Positions 1-5,816 of a DNA stretch of 12,511 bases are shown here, piece after piece (the stretch's first letter is position 1; every line of letters starts with the position of its first letter). The notes beneath the pieces are model-generated. The model ran no database searches, had not been told where the DNA came from, and saw nothing but the letters and a program-made list of their open reading frames with translations. The position numbers and the translations under genes were made by a program. Source of the stretch: Actinobacteria bacterium 13_1_20CM_4_69_9 (GTDB lineage Bacteria; Actinomycetota; Thermoleophilia; Gaiellales; Gaiellaceae); the NCBI GenBank assembly GCA_001920085.1, contig MNJC01000030.1:1-12511 (forward strand), read 5' to 3'.

Positions 1-1109
1 TCGGCCAGTCCCTCGAGATACCGGCGCCACGCCGCGAACGCCTCCTGCCGATCGACGGCAGCGTCCTCCGAGAGACTGAGCAGCGTCTCGAGATGGCGCC
101 GCACCCAGTCGCGCTCGTGCGCGTCGACGGCGTGCGCCACCGACTCGCGCAACTTCTCCGCAACGGTCGCCGCGGCATCGTTCTCGTTGACGCCCGCTTG
201 CGCCTTGACGATCTCGCCGACGGCCCAGAAGCTGACGCCCGATCCGTACGGCAGCGCGCGGCCCTGCCGCCACCAGATCAGCTCCGGCGTCTCCTCGATG
301 CGCTGGAAGAGCTCGGCGACGAGACGGGACTTGCCGATTCCGGGCACGCCGACGAGCGTCACGAGCTGCGGCTCACGCCCACGCACCGCACGGTCGAACG
401 CATCGAAGACGACGCCGAGCTCGCGCTCACGGCCGACGAGCGGCGTGAGCACGCGCTGCTCGAGATCCATGCCGAGGCGCGACTTCGCCTGCACTGCCTC
501 CCAGACCTGGACCGGTTCGGACTTGCCTTTCGCCGTGACGGGCTCGTGCTCGACGTAGTCGATGCGGTCGCGCGTCGCGCGCCACGTCGCCTCGCCGGCG
601 AGGACGCCGTTCACGGGCGCCGCCGACTGCAGCCGCGCCGTCGTGTTCACCACGTCCCCCGAGGCCATGCCTTCGCCCGCCTCGGGTCGCGCGCCGAGGG
701 AGATCAGCGCCTCGCCCGTGTTGACCGCGATGCGAAGCTGGAGGTCGGCTTCCTCCTCGCGCACCCAGTCGCGGATCGCTAGCGCCGCGCGCACCGCTCG
801 CTCGGGATCGTCCTCGTGGGCTGTCGGCGCGCCGAACAGCGCGACGACGGCGTCGCCGATGAATTTCTCCACCGTCCCGCCGAAGCGCTCCAGCTCGTTC
901 CGGAGGCGCTGGTGGTAGGGCGCCAGCAGCGCTCGGACGTCCTCCGGGTCCATCTGCTCGGCACGCGACGTGAAGCCGACGAGGTCCGCGAAGACGACCG
1001 TGATGACCTTGCGCTCCTCACGCGCAGGCGCCTCGTCGAACGGCTTCCCGCACGAGAAGCAGAAGCGAGCGCCCGCAGGGTTCTCCTGCCCGCAGTTCGG
1101 ACAACGCAT
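1..1109 (-). CDS. Class III adenylate/guanylate cyclase with AAA ATPase domain (partial, C-terminus beyond window)
   Basis: Reading leftwards from ATG at 1109 the frame stays open to the window edge (369 codons), so the 3' end is missing. Domain order: a four-cysteine zinc ribbon (C3, C6, C17, C20), a class III nucleotide cyclase domain from about residue 33 to 200, then an AAA/AfsR-type ATPase with Walker A GVPGIGKS near residue 254. Cyclase residues are intact: metal aspartates in FADLVGFT (D42) and EKFIGDAV (D86), purine-contacting K82, and transition-state Asn and Arg in GDVVNTTARL. It should make a cyclic nucleotide, probably cAMP, under control of the ATPase and a downstream sensor region. 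The start has no Shine-Dalgarno; a TACGCT box lies 6 bases upstream. It lies 15 bases after the VWA gene stop and is a paralog of the 5788-7848 protein. Family call is firm; the signal sensed is unknown. Confidence 0.93.
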   Translation of the reverse strand, partial: MRCPNCGQENPAGARFCFSCGKPFDEAPAREERKVITVVFADLVGFTSRAEQMDPEDVRALLAPYHQRLRNELERFGGTVEKFIGDAVVALFGAPTAHEDDPERAVRAALAIRDWVREEEADLQLRIAVNTGEALISLGARPEAGEGMASGDVVNTTARLQSAAPVNGVLAGEATWRATRDRIDYVEHEPVTAKGKSEPVQVWEAVQAKSRLGMDLEQRVLTPLVGRERELGVVFDAFDRAVRGREPQLVTLVGVPGIGKSRLVAELFQRIEETPELIWWRQGRALPYGSGVSFWAVGEIVKAQAGVNENDAAATVAEKLRESVAHAVDAHERDWVRRHLETLLSLSEDAAVDRQEAFAAWRRYLEGLA

Positions 1110-1121
1110 TGGCGAAGCGTA
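1110..1121 (-). promoter_or_regulatory. Candidate -10 box for leaderless transcription of the first cyclase gene
   Basis: On the minus strand TACGCT (TAnnnT) is followed by six bases, TCGCCA, and then ATG. No purine-rich ribosome site is present. The same hexamer at the same distance precedes the other cyclase gene. Actinobacterial leaderless mRNAs often show this -10 to start-codon spacing. No convincing -35 is visible, and the site is just past the stop of the VWA gene, so read-through from that operon is also possible. Confidence 0.45.
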
Positions 1122-1124
1122 GTG

Positions 1125-2168
1125 CTACGGCAGGCGCGGAGACCAGGCCGCGGACAGCAGGCCCGCCGCCACGAGGAGGCCTGCGGCGACGGCCAGGAAG
1201 CCGTACGTGACCTCCGTCTTGCCGGGCTTGCGCCCCAGCCGCGAGCCGAGCTTCGAGTACGCCCTCTTGAGCGACTCCGCGTCGCGCGCGGCGAAGAACT
1301 GCCCGCCGGTGCGGTTGGCGATCGCGTGCAGCGTCGCCGGATCGGGCGGCACCGGCACGTTGCGTCCGAACCCGAAGCCGTTGGGAAAGCCCTGTGGCGG
1401 ACGCGGGGAGCCGCCGCCGCCGAACTGGAGCGTGCCGTTCGGCGTTCCGAGTGCGACGGTGTAGACCGGGATGCCGGCGTCGCGCGCGCGGTCGGCGCCC
1501 TCGAGCGGTAGCAGCTGGCCGCGCGTCTGCGCTCCGTCGGAGAGGAAGAGGATCGAGACGAGGCCATGTGTCGTCCGGGACGCCGCCGTGGTCACCGACG
1601 CGAGATTGCCGTTGCCGCCGCCGGCCGCTTCCTGGCCGAGGCGGACTGCCTCGGCAAGCGCATCGCCGATCGCCGTCCCGCCGAAGCTCGGGTACCACTG
1701 AATCGTGTCGAGCGCCTGGCGCACAAGATCGTGGTCCGCCGTCGGCGGCGCGGCGACGGCGGGGTCGCCGGCGAAGGCGATCAGCCCCACCTGCAATCTG
1801 TCGGGGACCTTCTTCAGGAACACCCGCACCGCCTGCGCCGCCGCACCGATGCGCGAGGGCTTCACGTCCTTGGCCTGCATCGAGCGCGAGACGTCGATCA
1901 CCAGGATGACGGTCGCACGGTCCTTGGGCACGAGCGTCTCGCGCTGCGGCCGCGCCACTCCGACGCACAACGCGGCAAGCGCGAGCAGGAAGAGGACGAG
2001 CGGGACGTACTGGCGCCAGATGCGGCCGCGCACGACGCCGGCCAGCACGTCGACGTTCGTGAAGCGGATCGCGTAGCGCATGCGCCGCCGCTCCGCCAGC
2101 ATGTAGAGGACGATCGCGAGCGGGACGAGCAGCAGCGTCAGCAGCAGGAGGGGTCGCTCGAACGTCAC
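1125..2168 (-). CDS. BatA-like von Willebrand factor A membrane protein (intact copy)
   Basis: This 347-residue protein has two N-terminal membrane helices (about 6-24 and 54-72), a VWA domain from about 84 to 270, and a C-terminal helix (about 323-342). The metal-ion-dependent adhesion site is complete: DVSRS (D92, S94, S96), T164 in GGTAIGDA and D210 in SDGAQ. This is the BatA/YfbK-like layout, in which the VWA domain sits outside the membrane and works with a MoxR ATPase and a DUF58 partner. The GTG start overlaps the preceding TGA as GTGA, pointing to translational coupling. The first residues (TFE.P, then a hydrophobic run and ERRR) match the neighbouring VWA copy, so the two are tandem paralogs. 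A glycine-rich loop at about 247-270 (GGGGSPRPPQGFPNGFGFG) is a distinctive insert. The exact client is unknown. Confidence 0.9.
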   Translation of the reverse strand: MTFERPLLLLTLLLVPLAIVLYMLAERRRMRYAIRFTNVDVLAGVVRGRIWRQYVPLVLFLLALAALCVGVARPQRETLVPKDRATVILVIDVSRSMQAKDVKPSRIGAAAQAVRVFLKKVPDRLQVGLIAFAGDPAVAAPPTADHDLVRQALDTIQWYPSFGGTAIGDALAEAVRLGQEAAGGGNGNLASVTTAASRTTHGLVSILFLSDGAQTRGQLLPLEGADRARDAGIPVYTVALGTPNGTLQFGGGGSPRPPQGFPNGFGFGRNVPVPPDPATLHAIANRTGGQFFAARDAESLKRAYSKLGSRLGRKPGKTEVTYGFLAVAAGLLVAAGLLSAAWSPRLP

Positions 2169-2875
2169 GAGCCGCCTCCGCAGACGGCGCCGACCTGCAC
2201 GATCGCCCGTACTCCGTTGACTGCGGCACCCGCGTTCACGCGAACCTCGACGCGGTTGCCGCTCGAGCTCCGCGTCGCGCGCACGCTCTGCACGACCGCC
2301 GCGCTCGGCGGGGCCGCCGTGTAGAAGCCGATCGCGTGCCAGCCGGAGAGCAGCCGCTCACCGGCGGCGCACGCGGCGGTCGCGCGCGTGCTGCCCGCAT
2401 GCAGCCGCACGGTCCGCACGCGCCGGATCGTCGGCTGGCCCGGCGGAAGCGCCTGCAGCTTGCGATATGGCACGGGCCCCGTCCCTCCGCCTGCGACGGG
2501 GATGCAGCCGAGGTGCGGACGGAACGTCGGCGTGCGCGGCGGCGAGCCCGTGTAGACGCCGCGGAACACGACCGAGCGCGTGGTCGTGGTCCCCGGGCCG
2601 ACCGGGCTGCCGAGCAGGCCGAAGAAGGCGAGGTCGATCGCGCGGTCGCTCAGCTCGGCGTCCAGACCGCCGGCGACGAAGCCGCGGGGGCACGAGAGCT
2701 GGTAGTCGACCTGCGACCGGGGCGCGGACAGCCGGGCCGGCACGACCACCCACGGCCCGGCGACCTTGACGCAGATCTGCAGGCCGCGGCACTCGTTCGT
2801 GGCGAGGGCGGGGGACGTCCCGGGCCCGAGTGCCACGGCGCCGAGGAGGACGGCGAGCGCCAGCGTGCCCTTCAC
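2165..2875 (-). CDS. Secreted six-cysteine protein of unknown function (internal start within the fusion frame)
   Basis: Starting at GTG 2875, with GGAGG five bases upstream (2881-2885), this frame encodes 236 residues. A typical signal peptide (residues 1-25, cleavage likely after ALA) is followed by an export-sized domain with six cysteines (29, 35, 62, 124, 169, 232), an even number suited to disulfides. The rest is rich in Thr, Pro, Gly and Arg with no motif I recognise. The strong ribosome site and signal peptide argue that this was, and may still be, an independent gene. Its stop overlaps the GTG start of the next VWA gene by four bases. It is listed separately because the longer fusion frame hides it. 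No function is proposed. Confidence 0.6.
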   Translation of the reverse strand: MKGTLALAVLLGAVALGPGTSPALATNECRGLQICVKVAGPWVVVPARLSAPRSQVDYQLSCPRGFVAGGLDAELSDRAIDLAFFGLLGSPVGPGTTTTRSVVFRGVYTGSPPRTPTFRPHLGCIPVAGGGTGPVPYRKLQALPPGQPTIRRVRTVRLHAGSTRATAACAAGERLLSGWHAIGFYTAAPPSAAVVQSVRATRSSSGNRVEVRVNAGAAVNGVRAIVQVGAVCGGGS

Positions 2876-3667
2876 GGCACCCTCCGGAACCAGAGCGCCG
2901 ACAGGGCACCCCCTGTCCGGGCTCGTCGGCACCCGCATCGCCGCCTTGAGCCCGCCGGAGAGCGGAACGGTGATGACGCCGTTCGGCGTGCCGACGAGCA
3001 CCGAGTACACGGGGATGTGCGCCTGCCGCGCACGCAATGCGGCGGCAGCCGGCGACGTCCGGCCCGTGAACTGCGCGCCGTCGGAGATGACGATGATCGC
3101 GGCGGGCGGGTTCGTCCCGTCGGATGCGCGCTGCCGTCCGGCGATCCTCGTCGCGAGCGCCACGGCGTCGCCGAGCGACGTGCCTTCGGCGGTGTGCAGG
3201 TTCCGGAGCGCGCTCACCGCGAGGTCGCGATCGTCCGTCGGCGGCAACGCGACGTACGCACGCCCGGCGAAGCCGACGATCGCCAAGCGGTACTTCGACG
3301 GCAGCTGGTCGAGGAACGCGCGCGCCTCCCGGCGTGCCGCTTCGAGCCGCGTCGGCTTGACATCGTCCGCGCTCATCGACAGCGACGTGTCGATGACGAG
3401 GATCGCCGTTGCCTCCTCGCGTTTGACGCTCATCATCGCGTGCGGGCGCGCCACGCCGACGACCATCGCCGCCAGCGCGATCAGCAGGACCGCGAGCGGG
3501 AGGTGCCGCCGCCAGTGGGGCGACGCGTCGACGATGTTCGGCAGCAGGCCCGGCGTCGTGAAGCGCGCCGCATAGTCGGTGCGGCGACGCTCACGCCAGA
3601 CGTACAGCGCGATCAGCACGGGCAGCACGATCAGCCCGACGAGCGCCAACGGCCATTCGAACGTCAC
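2165..3667 (-). CDS. Truncated VWA membrane protein fused in frame to a secreted Cys-rich protein
   Basis: One open frame of 500 residues runs from GTG 3667 (GTGA overlap with the DUF58 stop) to TGA 2165. Residues 1-251 are a BatA-like VWA protein: two N-terminal helices, DTSLS (D93, S95, S97), T163 and D196 of the metal site. Homology to the sister VWA copy stops at VPTSPD (residue 251). The sister continues for 71 more residues, including a TGGQFF segment and a C-terminal membrane helix; here these are missing. A 13-residue linker follows, then a complete signal peptide and secreted domain (residues 265-500) with its own ribosome site. The natural products may therefore be two: a VWA protein reading into the next gene, and a separately initiated secreted protein. 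A deletion joining two once separate genes explains it best; an assembly error cannot be excluded. Starting further upstream (3874) would only add out-of-frame DUF58 sequence. Confidence 0.75.
   Translation of the reverse strand: MTFEWPLALVGLIVLPVLIALYVWRERRRTDYAARFTTPGLLPNIVDASPHWRRHLPLAVLLIALAAMVVGVARPHAMMSVKREEATAILVIDTSLSMSADDVKPTRLEAARREARAFLDQLPSKYRLAIVGFAGRAYVALPPTDDRDLAVSALRNLHTAEGTSLGDAVALATRIAGRQRASDGTNPPAAIIVISDGAQFTGRTSPAAAALRARQAHIPVYSVLVGTPNGVITVPLSGGLKAAMRVPTSPDRGCPVGALVPEGAVKGTLALAVLLGAVALGPGTSPALATNECRGLQICVKVAGPWVVVPARLSAPRSQVDYQLSCPRGFVAGGLDAELSDRAIDLAFFGLLGSPVGPGTTTTRSVVFRGVYTGSPPRTPTFRPHLGCIPVAGGGTGPVPYRKLQALPPGQPTIRRVRTVRLHAGSTRATAACAAGERLLSGWHAIGFYTAAPPSAAVVQSVRATRSSSGNRVEVRVNAGAAVNGVRAIVQVGAVCGGGS
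2881..2885 (-). promoter_or_regulatory. Ribosome binding site GGAGG for the internal GTG at 2875
   Basis: On the minus strand GGAGG is followed by five bases, GTGCC, and then GTG. It has the same core and spacing as the site before the MoxR start. It supports independent initiation of the secreted protein inside the fused VWA frame. Confidence 0.6.
2900..2917. repeat. Perfect 7-bp inverted repeat at the VWA/secreted-protein breakpoint
   Basis: Minus-strand reading is GACAGGG, loop GGTG, CCCTGTC. The first arm includes the last codon (Asp251) still homologous to other VWA proteins, so the hairpin sits exactly where the VWA homology ends. It has no T-run behind it. It may be the remnant of an intergenic hairpin, or the structure at which a deletion occurred. 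Confidence 0.6.
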
Positions 3668-4524
3668 CGGTGGCGCCCCCTGCGCAGGAACACGGCGAGC
3701 GCTCGGAGCCAGTCGCCCGACGTCGACAGCACGACGTGCCGCGCGCCGGCCGACACGAGGGTGCGCGCAACGTTCGCCCGCTCCTCCGCGGCAGCGGCGG
3801 CGAAGCGCGCCCGCAGCTTCGCGCTGCGTGTGTCGGCGCGGACCTGGCGTCCGGTCTCGGGATCGACCAGCCACAGGACGCCGGCGTTCGGCAGCTCCTC
3901 CTCGCGCGGGTCGCGGATCTCGACAGCGACGACCTCGTGCCGGCCGGCGAGCTCGACGAGCGGCCGCTTCCAGTCGAGCGGCCCGCGGAAGTCGCTCACG
4001 ACGATGACGACCGCGCGCTGCGTCGCCATCGCGCCGGTCCGGCGCAGCGCTGCGCCGAGCTCGGTGGCGCCGACTCGCTCACGTGCCTGGGTCTGGTCCT
4101 CTCGGAGCGCGTCCAGCAAACCGAGCAGGCCGAGCCGCCCCTGCCGCGGCGGCAGCCAGCGCTGCCGCTCGTCGCCGAACGTGACGAACCCGAGCCGGTT
4201 TCCTCTTCGGGTGGCGATGTGCCCGACGGCGATCGCCACGCCTTCGGCGACATCGGCCTTGCGCCGATCGGCGGTGCCGAACTGCATCGAAGGAGACGTG
4301 TCGAGCACGAGCCAGGTGACGAGCACGCGCTCGGCGAGGTGCACGCGCACGTGCGGCTCGCCCGTTCGCGCGGTGACGTTCCAGTCCATCTGGCGAACGT
4401 CGTCGCCGGAGACGTAGGGACGGACCTGCGCGAGCTCGGTCCCCTCGCCGAGCAGCGTCGAGCGGTAGTCCGAGATCGGTTGTCGGCACGGGCACTGCGC
4501 CCAGGACGCGGTCGAGGATCGCAT
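3664..4524 (-). CDS. DUF58 protein with VWA-like fold, N-terminus lost
   Basis: The 286-residue frame carries the DUF58 signature SGDDVRQMDWNVTART (residues 39-54) and a VWA-like metal motif DTSPSM (75-80), with a later SDFRG. DUF58 proteins pair with MoxR ATPases and VWA proteins. Homology begins only at SDYRS (about residue 18). The usual helical N-terminal stretch is missing and the first 17 residues are an out-of-frame reading of the MoxR C-terminus. ATG 4524 is the only reasonable start, with GGAG ten bases upstream, and it lies inside MoxR codons. The stop overlaps the next VWA start as GTGA. Family assignment is secure; whether this shortened form folds is uncertain. Confidence 0.82.
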   Translation of the reverse strand: MRSSTASWAQCPCRQPISDYRSTLLGEGTELAQVRPYVSGDDVRQMDWNVTARTGEPHVRVHLAERVLVTWLVLDTSPSMQFGTADRRKADVAEGVAIAVGHIATRRGNRLGFVTFGDERQRWLPPRQGRLGLLGLLDALREDQTQARERVGATELGAALRRTGAMATQRAVVIVVSDFRGPLDWKRPLVELAGRHEVVAVEIRDPREEELPNAGVLWLVDPETGRQVRADTRSAKLRARFAAAAAEERANVARTLVSAGARHVVLSTSGDWLRALAVFLRRGRHR

Positions 4525-5446
4525 CAGGCGCCATCTCCTCGGCGAGGGCCTGGTACGTGAGGACGAGCCGGTGGCGCATCGCGTCCTTCATCAGCATCTG
4601 CAGGTCCTCGGCGAGCACGTAGTCACGCCCGCGGATGAGTGCCAGCGCGCGCGCCGCCTGGACGAGACTGATCGGGCCGCGCGGGCTGGCGCCGAACGCG
4701 ATGTACTCCTTCAGGTCGTCGCCGGGCCGGCGCGTCGCGGTGGCGAGGTCGACCGCGTAGCTGACGAGCGCCGGGTCGACGTAGATGTCCGCGACGAGCT
4801 GCTGCAGCGCCTTGAGGTCGTCGAGCGACAGCGCCTGGCGCAGGTCTGGCGGCTCGACGAGCTGGCGCTGCACGATCGTCAGCTCCTCGTCGTGCGCCGG
4901 GTAGTCGATCAGGATCTTGAGCATGAAGCGGTCGACCTGCGCCTCCGGCAGCGGGTAGGTGCCCTCGGACTCGATCGGGTTCTGCGTCGCCATCACGAGG
5001 AACGGCTGCGGGACCGGATAGGTCGTGTGGCCGATCGTGACCTGCCGCTCCTGCATCACCTCGAGCAGGGCGGACTGCACCTTCGCGGGCGCGCGGTTGA
5101 TCTCGTCGGCGAGCAGGAAGTTGCAGAACACCGGGCCGAGCTCGGTGTCGAACGTGCCTTCGCCCGGCCGGTAGATGCGCGTGCCGACGAGGTCCGAAGG
5201 GACGAGGTCGGGCGTGAACTGGACGCGGGCGAACGTCCCGCCGAGCACGCCGGCGGTCGTCTTGATCGTCAGCGTCTTGGCGAGGCCCGGCACTCCCTCG
5301 ATCAGCAGGTGGCCCTGTGCGAGCAGGCACACGAGGACGCGTTCGAGCATCGCGTCCTGGCCCGCGATGACGCGCCTGATCTCGAAGAGCGCCTGCTCGA
5401 GGCGCTCCTGGGCCTCGTTGGGCGCGGACATCAGCTGCTCGGTCAC
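4079..5446 (-). CDS. MoxR-family AAA+ ATPase with out-of-frame C-terminal extension
   Basis: MoxR AAA+ ATPases are thought to power assembly or metal loading of partner proteins together with VWA proteins. Seen here: Walker A GVPGLAKT (51-58), Walker B LLADEINRA (111-119), sensor 1 ATQNP (153-157) and the ASPRGPISLVQAARAL segment. I chose GTG 5446 because GGAGG lies five bases upstream; ATG 5479 would lack a ribosome site. Recognisable homology ends near residue 321-326 (GAVPVPTTDLG). The frame then runs on for about 129 Arg/Ala-rich residues that are only the DUF58 gene read in another frame, stopping at 4079. A normal MoxR would stop near the end of the conserved part, so the native 3' end has probably been deleted. 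Confidence 0.88.
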   Translation of the reverse strand: MTEQLMSAPNEAQERLEQALFEIRRVIAGQDAMLERVLVCLLAQGHLLIEGVPGLAKTLTIKTTAGVLGGTFARVQFTPDLVPSDLVGTRIYRPGEGTFDTELGPVFCNFLLADEINRAPAKVQSALLEVMQERQVTIGHTTYPVPQPFLVMATQNPIESEGTYPLPEAQVDRFMLKILIDYPAHDEELTIVQRQLVEPPDLRQALSLDDLKALQQLVADIYVDPALVSYAVDLATATRRPGDDLKEYIAFGASPRGPISLVQAARALALIRGRDYVLAEDLQMLMKDAMRHRLVLTYQALAEEMAPDAILDRVLGAVPVPTTDLGLPLDAARRGDRARAGPSLRLRRRRSPDGLERHRANGRAARARAPRRARARHLARARHVSFDAVRHRRSAQGRCRRRRGDRRRAHRHPKRKPARVRHVRRRAAALAAAAAGAARPARFAGRAPRGPDPGT

Positions 5447-5531
5447 CCCTGCCTCCCTGGGTCGCTGGTACAGAGTCATATACGACAGCAGCCCAATCTA
5501 AGTTTCTCCTGAGAGCGTAGGCTTATCTCAA
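5447..5531. promoter_or_regulatory. Divergent intergenic region between MoxR operon and DUF4242 gene
   Basis: These 85 bases are clearly more AT-rich than the surroundings and must hold promoters for both directions. Rightwards, TAGGCT (5518-5523) lies eight bases before ATG 5532, compatible with a leaderless start. Leftwards, TATATG (minus strand, around 5476-5481) is a possible -10 about 30 bases before the MoxR GTG. An inverted repeat TGAGA (5510-5514) and TCTCA (5526-5530) straddles the rightward -10 and could be an operator. No experiment or search backs any of these sites. Confidence 0.4.
5452..5456 (-). promoter_or_regulatory. Ribosome binding site that fixes the MoxR start
   Basis: GGAGG on the minus strand, five bases before GTG 5446. 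It is the best ribosome site in the left operon and decides against the upstream ATG at 5479. Confidence 0.65.
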
Positions 5532-5816
5532 ATGACCATGTTCCTGATCGAACGCACCTTCTCCGTCGGGCAAGACCAGATGGCTGACATCGGCAAGCGC
5601 TCGCGACAGCTCACCGAGGACGAGTTTCGCGAGATCACCTGGCACCACAGCCACGTCGTCGTCGACGACGGCGGCAATGTCAGGACGTACTGCGTCTACG
5701 AGGCCCCCGGCGAGGACGTCATCCGCCGACACTCCGAGAAGCTCGGCTGGCATCGGGTGGACGGGATCTACGAGATCGCGGGCGACGTCACTCCGGACGA
5801 TTTTCCGCTGACCTAG
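5532..5816 (+). CDS. DUF4242 small protein (SCO4226-like)
   Basis: A 94-residue soluble protein with the DUF4242 pattern: an N-terminal FLIERTF strand, WHHSHVVVDDGG, then YCVYEAPGEDVIRRHSEKLGW. The family forms a ferredoxin-like fold, and a Streptomyces member (SCO4226) has been described as nickel-binding; the His-rich WHHSH and RRHSEKLGWHR segments here are compatible with metal binding but that is inference. It is the only plus-strand gene in the interior of the window. Its 3' end overlaps the convergent cyclase gene by 29 bases. ATG 5532 is used; a second ATG at 5538 is equally possible and neither has a clear ribosome site. Confidence 0.8.
   Translation: MTMFLIERTFSVGQDQMADIGKRSRQLTEDEFREITWHHSHVVVDDGGNVRTYCVYEAPGEDVIRRHSEKLGWHRVDGIYEIAGDVTPDDFPLT

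Noticed and set aside
3668..3874. Upstream extension of the VWA fusion frame to a start at 3874
   Set aside because: These codons are DUF58 read out of frame; VTFEWP at 3667 matches the sister VWA start and overlaps the DUF58 stop by four bases.
2336..4417. 693-codon plus-strand open frame
   Set aside because: It is antisense to the VWA and DUF58 genes, Arg/Ala/Asp-rich, with no domain; a by-product of high GC codon bias.
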